Assembly: GCA_019750135.1 (NCBI GenBank)
Contig: JAIEOV010000051.1
Span: 61,634 to 125,633 of the forward strand
Direction: 5' to 3'
DNA: 64,000 nt
DNA from: Reyranella sp.
GTDB taxonomy: Bacteria; Pseudomonadota; Alphaproteobacteria; Reyranellales; Reyranellaceae
Position 1 is the first letter of the stretch. Each line of letters begins with the position of its first letter. This document shows positions 34,777 through 43,284 of this stretch, piece by piece. Both the position numbers and the translations under genes were made by a program. The notes under the pieces were generated by a model, which did not search any database, had not been told where the DNA came from, and worked only from the letters and a program-made list of their open reading frames with translations.

Positions 34777-34800
34777 TGGGATTTTCTCCAGCGACGAATT

Positions 34801-35261
34801 TCAACGACGATTGAAATCGAAGCGCTGCTGAGTCTCGTCGGAGCACGCCCCGGCGCACACGGCTATCTCGACACGGGCGTTACAGGTCGAAAAGTGTTCC
34901 GGCGCGTTGACACACGCAATTGCATCGCGGTCGTTTCGAACGGTCACAAACATGCGGGTCGCTGAAACGCCTAGCTCCGTCAGCTTGACCGCCACGGCGT
35001 TGGCTCGCCCGCTCGCTACATCAAGCTCTGCTGGATCCTGGCGTCCCATCCCGAGGATGGACCTTTCCTGGTGGCTGCCATATTGGCTGCCAGTTGCAGC
35101 GTTTGAAGGGTGCGCTCCTCCACGTCGATGGAGTTGAACTTGAAAAATACCCAGAAAGATAGGTCTGTTTGAGGAGGAGGAGTCGCGCGCAAAGGCAGCG
35201 ATCCTAATGCCAAAGCGATTGTGACTGCGCAAAGTCCCGCGAAAACTCTTGCGCGCGTCAC
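34801..35261 (-). pseudogene. OmpA-C-like periplasmic protein, frameshifted
   Basis: Two overlapping frames make one protein. The 5' frame gives GTG 35261, a signal peptide (FAGLCAVTIALALGSLP) and FKFNSIDVEERTLQTLQLAA, then stops at 35016. The 3' frame continues with RQDPAELDVASGRANAVAVK, LGVSATRMFVTV and a cysteine-bearing tail to 34801. Both halves match an OmpA-type peptidoglycan-associated domain (DPAELxxxSxxRAxAV). The shift is a missing base at the AAA run near 35064, where a -1 slip would restore the frame. Either a recent mutation, a sequencing error or a recoding site. The start overlaps the CinA stop (GTGA). Ends 24 bp from the autotransporter stop, convergent. Confidence 0.6.
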
Positions 35262-35740
35262 TCCAACTGCTCGTCCAACAGCTTCAGCGCTTCGGCCGCG
35301 AAGGCGCGCATGTTGGCGACACGATCGTTGGAATCGGTGCGCAGGGTCCGGGCGATCTTGCCCTTGGGGCCGACGACGGCGACGCAGGTGTGGCCCGCCG
35401 GATCGCCGTAGGAATTGCCGGTCGGACCGGAGGCGCCGGTCTCGGCCAGCCCCCAGGTCGTGTTCAGCCGCTCGCGCACCAGCTCGGCGGCCAATGCCGC
35501 CCACGGTTCGGAGGAGGAGCGAATGCCTTTGCGCCTGTCCGGAGACGCGGTCAGGAAGGCTTCGCCCGCCGGCCGCGTGTAGACCACGGCGCCGCCCATG
35601 AAGTAGGCCGAGGCGCCCGGCACGGCGAGCAGCACGGCCGAGATCAGGCCGCCGGCCGACGATTCGGAGACGCCGACCGTTTCCTTGCGGGCCTTCAGTT
35701 TCTCGCCGACCTTCTGGGCCAGCGGCAGCAGCGAATCCAT
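35258..35740 (-). CDS. CinA C-terminal domain protein (nicotinamide-nucleotide amidohydrolase, PncC type)
   Basis: A 160-residue stand-alone CinA C-terminal domain. Motifs are VGVSESSAGGLISAVLLAVPGAS, GGAVVYT, GLAETGASGPTG and GHTCVAVVGP; the AESCTGG-like nucleophile segment is SESSAGG. These enzymes deamidate nicotinamide mononucleotide in NAD salvage. Homologues keep a Ser/Thr in the SxTGG segment; here SAGG replaces CTGG, so activity may differ. It directly follows the DOPA-dioxygenase-like gene (no gap) and overlaps the OmpA-like gene by 4 bp. Confidence 0.85.
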   Translation of the reverse strand: MDSLLPLAQKVGEKLKARKETVGVSESSAGGLISAVLLAVPGASAYFMGGAVVYTRPAGEAFLTASPDRRKGIRSSSEPWAALAAELVRERLNTTWGLAETGASGPTGNSYGDPAGHTCVAVVGPKGKIARTLRTDSNDRVANMRAFAAEALKLLDEQLE

Positions 35741-36091
35741 TTACGAGTCCTTCCTGCGGGTGAAGATGTCGAGCACCAGCGGCACCTGCTGGCCGAGCCA
35801 GATCGCGCGGTCGCGATGGTCCTCCAGGTCCTGGCCGGTGTTGGGATGCACGAAGATCGTGAGGTCGCCGCGGTTCAACGCGAGCCACGACAGGAACGGC
35901 GCCAGCTGCTCGTTCTTGAAGTGCACCTGGTAGCTGAAGCGCGGATGCGGGCCGACCGGCCTCTCGTGGAAGCGGCCCATCTCGATCTCGAACGTCTTCT
36001 CGATCTTCTCGCGCAAGGCCCGCGCGGGCTCCGTCGTGATGGCGTCGAAGTAGATGTGAGCGTGCCAGTCCTGAATTTTCGCTGTGTCCAT
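35741..36091 (-). CDS. DOPA 4,5-dioxygenase family protein
   Basis: A 116-residue small extradiol-like protein. Diagnostic blocks are DWHAHIYFD near the N-terminus, GPHPRFSYQVHF in the middle and TIFVHPNTGQDLEDHRDRAIWLG near the C-terminus, with the histidines that would hold iron. Length fits the family. Fungal homologues cleave DOPA to betalamic-acid-like products; the bacterial substrate is unknown. The ATG at 36091 is favoured over an upstream one because it places the WHAHIYF block at the usual distance. Confidence 0.88.
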   Translation of the reverse strand: MDTAKIQDWHAHIYFDAITTEPARALREKIEKTFEIEMGRFHERPVGPHPRFSYQVHFKNEQLAPFLSWLALNRGDLTIFVHPNTGQDLEDHRDRAIWLGQQVPLVLDIFTRRKDS

Positions 36092-36179
36092 GCCTCGAAC
36101 CCTATCATAGATAAACACCCGCCTGTCGGAACCTTCTGCCGTTCCCCGATGCGAGCTTGCTTGCTAGGCTTCGCCCATC

Positions 36180-37304
36180 ATGAACTTCGATTTCTCCGAC
36201 GACCAGAAGCTGCTCAAGGAGCAGGTCCGCAAGTTCCTCACCGACAAGTGCCCGACCAAGGTCGTGCGTCGCGTGCTGGACGGCAACGAGACTCACGCTG
36301 ACGAGGTCTGGAAAGGCTTGGTCGATCTCGGCGTGCCGGCCACCGGCATTCCCGAGGAGTATGGCGGGCTCGGCCTGTCGCCGCTCGAGCTTTGCGTCAT
36401 TGCCGAAGAGGTTGGCCGCGCGGCAGCGCCCGTGCCGTTCGACACGTCGGTCGTGCTGGCGACGGAGGCGCTGAAGCTCGCGGGCTCGGAGGTGCAGAAG
36501 AAGAAATGGCTGTCCGAGCTGGCGGCCGGCACGGCGATCGGCACGCTTGCCATCGCCGAGGGCCCGCAACCGCCCAAGCCGCGCGGCATCCGCACGACCT
36601 TCGGCGGCGGCCGATTGAACGGCAAGAAAGTGCCGGTGGCCGACGGCGAGGTGGCGACGTTTGCCATCGTGCTCGCCAATACCGGCGGGCAGGGCGATCG
36701 CGCTGTGTCGTTGGTGCTGGTCGATCTCAACCAGGCTGCGGTTACGAAGAAGCGCGTCGAGACGATCGACCCGGCGCGCAAGCATGCCGAACTCACGTTC
36801 AAGGACGCCACCGCCGAGTTGCTTGGTGTGGAGGGCGAGGGCTGGCGGACACTCGAACGGCTTTACGATGCCGCCGCGGTCTACTTCGCCTTCGCCCAGG
36901 TCGGCGGCGCCGAAGCCGCGATGTGGATGGCGCGCGACTATGCCCTGCAGCGCCAGGCTTTCGGCCGCGCCATCGGCTCGTACCAGGCGATCAAGCACAA
37001 GCTCGCCGACTGCTACGTCAAGCTCGAGCTGGCGCGCTCCAATGCCTACTACGGCGCCATGATGCTGACCGACGGTGGCGCCGACCTGCCGCTCGCGGCC
37101 GCGGCGGCGCGCATCGCGGCGACGGACGCCTACGACTTCGCCTCGAAGGAGAACATCCAGACCCACGGCGGCATCGGCTTCACCTGGGAGGCCGACACGC
37201 AGTTCCACTATCGCCGGGCGCGGGTCATGGCGCTGGCGCTGGGCGGGCCGATGGCCTGGAAGGACAAGCTGGTGAGCCGTCTCGAACAGAAGAACGCGGC
37301 GTAG
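36180..37304 (+). CDS. Acyl-CoA dehydrogenase (small-subunit type of a pair)
   Basis: A 374-residue flavoprotein of the acyl-CoA dehydrogenase family: DFSDDQKLLKEQVRKFL at the N-terminus, GIPEEYGGLGLSPLELCVIAEEVGR, then RQAFGRAIGSYQAIKHKLADCYV and THGGIGFTWEADTQFHYRR at the C-terminus. It resembles the smaller partner in PimC/PimD-like pairs. The substrate-binding middle is shortened and Lys-rich. Electrons would go to ETF. It is followed after 14 bp by a second acyl-CoA dehydrogenase, so a heteromeric enzyme is likely. Confidence 0.9.
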   Translation: MNFDFSDDQKLLKEQVRKFLTDKCPTKVVRRVLDGNETHADEVWKGLVDLGVPATGIPEEYGGLGLSPLELCVIAEEVGRAAAPVPFDTSVVLATEALKLAGSEVQKKKWLSELAAGTAIGTLAIAEGPQPPKPRGIRTTFGGGRLNGKKVPVADGEVATFAIVLANTGGQGDRAVSLVLVDLNQAAVTKKRVETIDPARKHAELTFKDATAELLGVEGEGWRTLERLYDAAAVYFAFAQVGGAEAAMWMARDYALQRQAFGRAIGSYQAIKHKLADCYVKLELARSNAYYGAMMLTDGGADLPLAAAAARIAATDAYDFASKENIQTHGGIGFTWEADTQFHYRRARVMALALGGPMAWKDKLVSRLEQKNAA

Positions 37305-37318
37305 GGCAGGAGGAAACC

Positions 37319-38536
37319 ATGGACTTCAACGACACTCCCGAAGAAGCCGCCTTCCGCAAGGAAGTGCGCGCCTGGCTCGACGCCAACGCCACGCGCAAGA
37401 GCGACGACAAGGCCGCCTTCCGCGCCCGCAACGACGATCCCGAGCTGCTGAAGAAGGCCAAGGCCTGGCAGGACAAGAAGGCCAAGGCCGGCTACGCGCG
37501 CATCACCTGGCCCAAGGAATATGGCGGCCGCGGCGGCTCGCCCATCCTGCAGGTGATCTACCAGCAGGAAGAGTCGAACTACCTGGTGCCGCTGGGCTTC
37601 TTCGACATCGGGCTCGGCATGTGCATCCCGACCATGATGGCCTATGCCTCGCCCGAGCATCTCCAGCGCTACGTGAAGCCCGCGCTGCATGGCGACGAAG
37701 TGTGGTGCCAACTCTTCTCCGAGCCGGCCGCAGGCTCCGACGTCGCCGGCATCCGCACGCGCGCCGAACGCGACGGCGATGGTTGGGTGATCAACGGCCA
37801 GAAGGTCTGGACCTCGGGCGCGCATTACAGCGACTACGGCATCATCATCACCCGCACCGATCCCAATGTCCCGAAGCACGCGGGCCTCACCATGTTCTTC
37901 CTGTCGATGAAGACGCCGGGTGTGGAAGTGCGGCCGATCAAGCAGATGTCGGGCGGCGCCAACTTCAACGAGGTGTTCTTCACCGACGTCCGCATCCCCG
38001 ACAGCCAGCGGCTGGGCAAGGTCGGCGAGGGCTGGAAGGCCGCGCTGACGACGCTGATGAACGAGCGCCTGGCGGTCGGCATGCCGTCGGGCGGCCTCGA
38101 CGTCGACGAGCTGATGGAGCTCGCCCGCGACACCGACCTCGAGGACGGTCCGGCGATCCGCAACCAGCAGGTCCGCTCCAAGATCGCCGACTGGTACGTC
38201 CAGCAGCAGGGCCTGAAGCTGACGCGCTACCGCACGCTGACGGCGCTCTCCAAGGGTCAGACGCCCGGGCCGGAATCCTCGATCATCAAGATCGTGGCCG
38301 CCCCCAAGATGCAGGACATGGGCGCCTTCGCCATGGAGCTGATGGGTCCGGCCGGCATCATGAAGGAGGAGGTGCCGCACGCCGCGGGCTTCCAGGCGCA
38401 ATGGATCGGCGGCGCCGGCTTCCGCATCGCCGGCGGCACCGACGAGATCCTGCGCAACATCGTCGCCGAGCGCGTGCTCGGCATGCCGGCGGATGTGCGG
38501 GTGGATAAGGACGTGCCTTTCAACAAGTTAAAGTGA
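37319..38536 (+). CDS. Acyl-CoA dehydrogenase (large-subunit type of a pair)
   Basis: A 405-residue acyl-CoA dehydrogenase. Blocks: AFRKEVRAWLDAN, RITWPKEYGGRGGSP, the FAD-binding CQLFSEPAAGSDVAGI, NGQKVWTSGAHYSDYGI and the C-terminal FRIAGGTDEILRNIVAERVLG. The layout matches the large partner of pimeloyl-CoA dehydrogenase-like pairs acting on dicarboxylyl-, branched or steroid-ring CoA esters. GGAGGAAACC precedes ATG 37319. A 71-bp palindromic repeat follows the stop and probably ends the transcript. Confidence 0.92.
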   Translation: MDFNDTPEEAAFRKEVRAWLDANATRKSDDKAAFRARNDDPELLKKAKAWQDKKAKAGYARITWPKEYGGRGGSPILQVIYQQEESNYLVPLGFFDIGLGMCIPTMMAYASPEHLQRYVKPALHGDEVWCQLFSEPAAGSDVAGIRTRAERDGDGWVINGQKVWTSGAHYSDYGIIITRTDPNVPKHAGLTMFFLSMKTPGVEVRPIKQMSGGANFNEVFFTDVRIPDSQRLGKVGEGWKAALTTLMNERLAVGMPSGGLDVDELMELARDTDLEDGPAIRNQQVRSKIADWYVQQQGLKLTRYRTLTALSKGQTPGPESSIIKIVAAPKMQDMGAFAMELMGPAGIMKEEVPHAAGFQAQWIGGAGFRIAGGTDEILRNIVAERVLGMPADVRVDKDVPFNKLK

Positions 38537-38540
38537 CGGT

Positions 38541-38611
38541 GTCATCCCGAGGGCGAAGCCCGAGGGACCTTTCAGGCAACAGGAAAGGTCCCTCGCTGCG
38601 CTCGGGATGAC
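38541..38611. repeat. REP-like palindromic repeat / transcript end
   Basis: A 71-bp imperfect palindrome between convergent genes: GTCATCCCGAG ... CGAGGGACCTTTC on the left pairs with GAAAGGTCCCTCG ... CTCGGGATGAC on the right, with two small internal bulges. The GTCATCCCGAGGGCGAAGCCCGAGGGACC motif is a widely dispersed intergenic repeat in proteobacteria, usually present in many copies per genome. It may also act as a terminator for both sides. Confidence 0.8.
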
Positions 38612-38620
38612 AGCATTGCT

Positions 38621-39589
38621 TTATCTCATTTTGAGAGCCCATTCCGTGTACTTCTTCGCCTGTGCCTGCACGTCGGCGTAGTACTTGGCGTATTCCGCGC
38701 CGACCATCGGCTTCAGCGCCAGGCCGACGGCGTCCATCTTCTCCTTCATTTCCGGCGTGTTGATCGCCTTCAGGAAGTTGGTCTCGATCACCTTGATGAT
38801 GTCGGCCGGCACGCCCTTGGGCGCGCCGACACCGCGCGTCGAGGAGGAGATCACGGTCGGGAAGCCCAGCTCCTTGGTCGTCGGCACGTTGGGCAGGAAC
38901 TTCGAGCGTTCGCTGTCGGTGACGCAAAGCCCACGGCACTCGCCCGATTGCACGCGCTTGAAGACGCCGCCGACATTATCGAAGGCCACGTCGACATGGC
39001 CGCCCAGCACGCCGGTGATCTGCTGTGCGCCGCCGTCGAAATGGACGATGCGGAACTCGGCACCCGTGGCCTCCTGCATCATCAGGATGGCGAGATGGTC
39101 GTCGCTCAGGATGCCTGTGGTGCAGGCGCTGAGCTTACCGGGGTTCTTCTTCGCCGCATCGATCAGGTCGGCCAGCGTCTTGTAGGGGCTGTCGCCCTTG
39201 ACCCAGATCAGGCCGGGGTCGAGCACCTGGTTCACGACCGGAACGAAGCTGTCGATGGTGAACGCCGCCTTGCGCTCCGGATCGAGCGTGATCGTGTTGA
39301 TGCCCGGCAGGTTGAGGAAACAAAGCGTGTAGCCGTCCGGACGGGCGCGCGCTGCCTCGGTGAAGCCGATCTGGCCGCCGGCGCCGGCCTTGTTCACCAC
39401 CGTGACCGGCTGGCCGAAGTCCTTCTCGGCCGCCGCGGCCAGGATGCGAGCGCCGACATCGGTGCTGCCGCCAGCCGGGAAGGCGACGATGAGCTGTATG
39501 GCGCGGCGCGGGTAGTTCTGCGCCAGGGCCGGGCCGGCCATGGCGGTGGCTGCCGATGCGGCGAGCACGGTTCGACGACGGATGAGCAT
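38621..39589 (-). CDS. tctC: Bug-type tripartite tricarboxylate transporter substrate-binding protein
   Basis: A 322-residue periplasmic receptor. The signal is twin-arginine-like (IRRRTVLAASAATAMAGPALAQ). The mature start is YPRRAIQLIVAFPAGGSTDV and later blocks are VVNKAGAGGQIG and LGFPTVISSSTRGVGAP. Unlike the orphan receptor at 1.2-2.2 kb, it sits beside tctA and tctB and so completes a transporter; the gene order on the minus strand is tctB-tctA-tctC, with a 37-bp gap here. Ligand is a di- or tricarboxylate by family knowledge only. Confidence 0.92.
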   Translation of the reverse strand: MLIRRRTVLAASAATAMAGPALAQNYPRRAIQLIVAFPAGGSTDVGARILAAAAEKDFGQPVTVVNKAGAGGQIGFTEAARARPDGYTLCFLNLPGINTITLDPERKAAFTIDSFVPVVNQVLDPGLIWVKGDSPYKTLADLIDAAKKNPGKLSACTTGILSDDHLAILMMQEATGAEFRIVHFDGGAQQITGVLGGHVDVAFDNVGGVFKRVQSGECRGLCVTDSERSKFLPNVPTTKELGFPTVISSSTRGVGAPKGVPADIIKVIETNFLKAINTPEMKEKMDAVGLALKPMVGAEYAKYYADVQAQAKKYTEWALKMR

Positions 39590-39626
39590 GTTTTCCTCCC
39601 TTGAACCAACCTCTTGTCTTGTCTTG

Positions 39627-41126
39627 TCAGTCGACGTCGCTCTCCCTGAGCGGCGCGAGCGAGCGCGGCTTGAACACCAGAAAACCGATCACGATCACCG
39701 GCACCGCGAGCAGGGCGAGCGCCACCGGCCGGTCGAGGAAGATCGCAAAGCTGCCGCCGGAGATTTCCAGGGTGGTGCGCAGCGACTTCTCCATCATCGG
39801 CCCCAGGATCAGGGCGAGGATGGCCGGCGCGATGGGGAAATCGAGCTTGCGCAGCAGGTAGCCGATGATGCCGAACCCCAGCATCACCCAGACGTCGAAC
39901 AGGCTCTGCTTCAGGCCGTAGGCGCCGATCACGCAGAAGATCAGCACGCCCGCACACATGTAGCTGAACGGGATTTTCAGCAGCTTGGCCCACAGCCCGA
40001 CCAGCGGCAGGTTCAGGATCAGGAGCAGCGCATTGCCGACGAAGAAGCTCGCGATTACCGTCCAGACCAGCGCCGGCTGCTCGGTGAAGAGAAACGGCCC
40101 CGGCGTGATGCCGTTGATGATGAAGGCGCCCATCAGCACGGCGATGGTGGGCGAGCTCGGGATGCCGAGCGCCAGCAGGGGCACCATGGCGGCGTTGGCA
40201 TAGGCGTTGTTGGCGGTCTCGGCCGAGGCCACGCCCTCGATCGCACCCTTGCCGAAGCGCTCCGGCGTCCTGGAAACGCGCTTCTCCAGCACGTAGGCCA
40301 TGAATGTCGGCACGATGGAGCCGACACCCGGGATCAGGCCCAGCACGAACCCAACGCCGGTGCCGCGTAAAATGGTGCCGACGCACTGCTTGCATTCCTC
40401 GCGCGTCGGCATCCAGCTCTTGAGCTCGGCCTCGATCATGTGCGTCTGGCGCGTTTCGGCGGCGAGCAGGAGTTCGGCGATGCCGAACAGGCCCATGACC
40501 ACAGGGACGAAGCCGATACCGTCGAACAGCTCCTCGATGCCGAAGGTGAAGCGCGGTGCGCCGCGCACCGGATCGAGGCCGCTCATGGCGAGCAGCAGGC
40601 CGATCACCGTCATCAGCAATGCCGCCAGGATGTTCTTGCCGGCCAGGCCGACGACGAGGCACAGCCCTGCCACCATGAGGGCGAAGAATTCGGCGGGCCC
40701 GAACTTCAGCGCCAGCGAGGCGAGCGGCATGGCGACCACGACCAGCGCCACCGTGGCCAGCGTGCCGCCGACGAAGGAGCCGATGGCGGCGATGCCCAGC
40801 GCGGAGCCGGCGCGGCCCTGGCGCGCCATCTGATGGCCGTCGATGCAGGTGATCACCGACGCCGCCTCGCCCGGCACGTTTATCAGCACCGAGGTGATCG
40901 TGCCGCCATACATCGCGCCGTAGTAGATGGCGCTCAGCATGATGATGGCGCCGGTCGGATCGAGGCTGAAGGTCAATGGAATGAGGATCGCCGTTCCGGC
41001 GGCAGGTCCCAGGCCGGGCAACACGCCGATCAGCGTACCCAGCGTGCAGCCCACGAGGGCGTAGAGCAGATACTGCCACGACAACGCGGCGGCAAAACCT
41101 GCCAGAAGATGGCCAAGCGCTTCCAT
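39627..41126 (-). CDS. tctA: Tripartite tricarboxylate transporter large membrane subunit
   Basis: A 499-residue membrane protein with about a dozen spans. The family motif appears twice in its duplicated form: GTLIGVLPGLGPAAGTAILIPLTF in the first half and VLGLIPGVGSIVPTFMAYVLEK in the second. ALGIPSSPTIAVLMGAFII is also conserved. It is the channel-forming subunit that uses sodium or proton gradient. It starts 3 bp after the tctB stop, so the two are translationally linked. Confidence 0.95.
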   Translation of the reverse strand: MEALGHLLAGFAAALSWQYLLYALVGCTLGTLIGVLPGLGPAAGTAILIPLTFSLDPTGAIIMLSAIYYGAMYGGTITSVLINVPGEAASVITCIDGHQMARQGRAGSALGIAAIGSFVGGTLATVALVVVAMPLASLALKFGPAEFFALMVAGLCLVVGLAGKNILAALLMTVIGLLLAMSGLDPVRGAPRFTFGIEELFDGIGFVPVVMGLFGIAELLLAAETRQTHMIEAELKSWMPTREECKQCVGTILRGTGVGFVLGLIPGVGSIVPTFMAYVLEKRVSRTPERFGKGAIEGVASAETANNAYANAAMVPLLALGIPSSPTIAVLMGAFIINGITPGPFLFTEQPALVWTVIASFFVGNALLLILNLPLVGLWAKLLKIPFSYMCAGVLIFCVIGAYGLKQSLFDVWVMLGFGIIGYLLRKLDFPIAPAILALILGPMMEKSLRTTLEISGGSFAIFLDRPVALALLAVPVIVIGFLVFKPRSLAPLRESDVD

Positions 41127-41129
41127 GGA

Positions 41130-41594
41130 CTAGATCCCGAACCGCCCGACCGGTAGGAGCACGTCCAGCCACGTGGTGAAAACGTAGTAGACGCCGAAGC
41201 TGCCGAGCACGGAGAACAGCGCGATGACCCACCACCGCCGATCGCCCAGCGCAATCACCAGCACGGCGTTGAAGACCAGCATGGCGAGCCGGAAACCGAC
41301 GTAGTCCATCACCAGGGTGACCGCGGCCAGCAGGCCAACGATGGCGAACCAACGCATCGCTCCGGGACCATGGGGCAGTATCCGCACGTCACTGTCGGAA
41401 GGATCGGCCGCCTCGCGGAATGTCGTGACCAGCAGCGCAACGGCAAGCGCTGCGCCGATCAACGCCAGCCAGAACGGAAAGAAGCCCGGGCCAGGGCCCA
41501 GGCGATCGGTCAACGGCAGCAGCAACGACTGCCATATCGCGAACAGGCAGAAGACCAGCATGACGCCGGTCGCAACAAGCCGACCTTGGCGCAT
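41130..41594 (-). CDS. tctB: Tripartite tricarboxylate transporter small membrane subunit
   Basis: A 154-residue, four-helix protein: GVMLVFCLFAIWQSLLLPL, FFPFWLALIGAALAVALLV, then IVGLLAAVTLVMDYVGFRLAM and WWVIALFSVLGSFGVYYVF. The GPGPGFFPFW block after helix 1 is diagnostic of TctB. It helps TctA assemble or couple. First gene of the tctBAC operon; the divergent SDR gene begins 86 bp away. Confidence 0.88.
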   Translation of the reverse strand: MRQGRLVATGVMLVFCLFAIWQSLLLPLTDRLGPGPGFFPFWLALIGAALAVALLVTTFREAADPSDSDVRILPHGPGAMRWFAIVGLLAAVTLVMDYVGFRLAMLVFNAVLVIALGDRRWWVIALFSVLGSFGVYYVFTTWLDVLLPVGRFGI

Positions 41595-41680
41595 GCCCGG
41601 TGGCCCTCCCAGTTTTCTTTTGCTCTTCTGACAGGCAGCATAGCGGCAAACAGACGTTGGACGGAAGGTCAGGAGGAAAG

Positions 41681-42484
41681 ATGAACAGGCTTGACGACAA
41701 GGTTGCGTTCCTGTCGGGCGCGGCGCGCGGCATCGGTGGCGCCACGGCCAGGTTGATGGCCGAGGCCGGCGCCAAGGTGGCCATCGGCGATCTACTGGAA
41801 GAGCGGGGCCGGCAGACGGCGAAGGAGATCGAGGCGGCGGGCGGCCAGGCCCTTTACGTGCCGCTCGACGTCACCAGCGAGTCGAGCTGGGCCGGCGCGA
41901 TCGATGCCGCGGTGAAGAAGTTCGGCAAGCTCGACGTGCTGGTGAACAATGCCGGCATCTTCAACGGCAAGGGTGTCGAGGAAGCCTCGCTCGATGAGTG
42001 GAACAAGCTGGTCGCCGTGAACCTGACCGGCGTCGTGCTGGGCACGCGCGCGGCGCTGCCGCATCTCAAGGAGAGCGGACCCAAGAGTCCGCACGGCGCC
42101 GCCATCGTCAACCTCGCATCCATCGCGGGCCTCGTCGGCTCGCAGCTCGATCCGCTCTATTCGCTGACCAAGGGCGGCGTGACCTTGTTCACCAAGTCGA
42201 CGGCTCTGGAGTTCGGCCGCAAGGGCTACAGGATCCGCGTCAACTCGATCCATCCCGGCCTCATCGAGACCGACATGGGCCAGCAGACCTTCGTCATGCG
42301 CGCTCGCCAGCAGGGCACCAACGACACCGAGAAGGCACGTGAGGCCACGCTCGGCCTTCATCCGATCGGCCGGCTCGGCGTCGCCGACGACATCGCCAAG
42401 GGCATCGTGTTTCTAGCGTCGGACGATGCCGGCTTCATGACGGGCGCCGGCCTGGTCGTCGATGGCGGCTGGACGGCCCATTGA
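41681..42484 (+). CDS. SDR-family oxidoreductase
   Basis: A 267-residue short-chain dehydrogenase. Coenzyme motif SGAARGIGGATA, Asp after strand 2 (AIGDLLEE), indicating NAD; structural NNAG, catalytic Ser in LASIAG and YSLTK. C-terminal MTGAGLVVDGG. A strong ribosome binding site (AGGAGGAAAG) precedes ATG 41681. It resembles cyclopentanol/3alpha-hydroxysteroid-type dehydrogenases in length, but the substrate is unknown. Divergent from the tctBAC operon and followed by a DUF4239 gene after 9 bp. Confidence 0.93.
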   Translation: MNRLDDKVAFLSGAARGIGGATARLMAEAGAKVAIGDLLEERGRQTAKEIEAAGGQALYVPLDVTSESSWAGAIDAAVKKFGKLDVLVNNAGIFNGKGVEEASLDEWNKLVAVNLTGVVLGTRAALPHLKESGPKSPHGAAIVNLASIAGLVGSQLDPLYSLTKGGVTLFTKSTALEFGRKGYRIRVNSIHPGLIETDMGQQTFVMRARQQGTNDTEKAREATLGLHPIGRLGVADDIAKGIVFLASDDAGFMTGAGLVVDGGWTAH

Positions 42485-42493
42485 GATGCCGAC

Positions 42494-43255
42494 TTGAACG
42501 CTCTCGCCATCTCGCTGCTGGCCGCCCTGCTGATGCTGGGCGGCGCCTGCGCGGGAATCCTGCTGCGCCGGACCTTGCCCGAGCATCATCTGAACGAGCA
42601 TGCGAAGGATGTCGTGCGGCTGGGCTCGGGGCTGGTCGCCACCATCACCGCCCTGGTGCTGGGCCTGTTGATCACCTCCGCCAAGAACACCTATGACGTT
42701 CAGCGCCAAGGGGTCAGGCAGATCGCCGAGAAGCTGGTCCTGATGGACAACCAGCTCAAGCGTTACGGACCGGAGGCGCATCGCGCCCGCGAACTGCAGC
42801 GCCAGGCGATTCCCGCCTTGATCGGGCGGATCTGGGGGCAGCGTGCGGTGCAGTCTCCCATGGGCGCGCCTTACCAGCCGGGTACGGAAGGCGACCTGGT
42901 GTTCCAGGCCATCGAGGCCTTGGAGCCGCAGAACGACGTCCAACGAAACCTGAAGTTCCGCGCCCTCGACACGACGTCGGCCATCACCGAGGCGCGCGTC
43001 TTGTTGTTCGAGGAAGTGGATGCGGGCCTGCCGGCGGCTCTTCTCGTGGTGGTGATCTTCTGGCTGACCATGCTGTTCGCCGGCTTCACGCTGTTCTCCC
43101 GGATCAACGCGACCAGCGCCACGGTGCTGGCGATCATCGCGGTTTCCGCATCGGGCGCGATCTTCCTGATCCTGGAGTTGAACAATCCGTTTAGCGGCCT
43201 GATGCAGATCTCGTCGGCTCCGATTCGAGATGCGCTCGGCGTGCTCGGGCCTTGA
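42494..43255 (+). CDS. DUF4239 membrane protein (bestrophin-like)
   Basis: A 253-residue inner-membrane protein: two spans at the N-terminus (1-20 and ~45-65), a soluble helical middle and two spans at the C-terminus (VVIFWLTMLFAGFTLF; VLAIIAVSASGAIFLILEL). The blocks HAKDVVRLGSGLVATITALVLGLLI and NNPFSGLMQISSAPIRDAL are diagnostic of DUF4239, which is distantly related to bestrophin channels. Start TTG 42494 (no in-frame ATG before the first helix). Physiological role is not established. Confidence 0.88.
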   Translation: MNALAISLLAALLMLGGACAGILLRRTLPEHHLNEHAKDVVRLGSGLVATITALVLGLLITSAKNTYDVQRQGVRQIAEKLVLMDNQLKRYGPEAHRARELQRQAIPALIGRIWGQRAVQSPMGAPYQPGTEGDLVFQAIEALEPQNDVQRNLKFRALDTTSAITEARVLLFEEVDAGLPAALLVVVIFWLTMLFAGFTLFSRINATSATVLAIIAVSASGAIFLILELNNPFSGLMQISSAPIRDALGVLGP

Positions 43256-43284
43256 TCGGCGTCATGGTCTTCCGGACCGCGCTC

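Noticed and set aside
35016..35261. Programmed -1 frameshift as the preferred reading of the OmpA-like gene
   Set aside because: The AGGAAAGG context is not a canonical slippery heptamer and no stimulatory structure is evident, so pseudogene or sequencing error is preferred, although not excluded.
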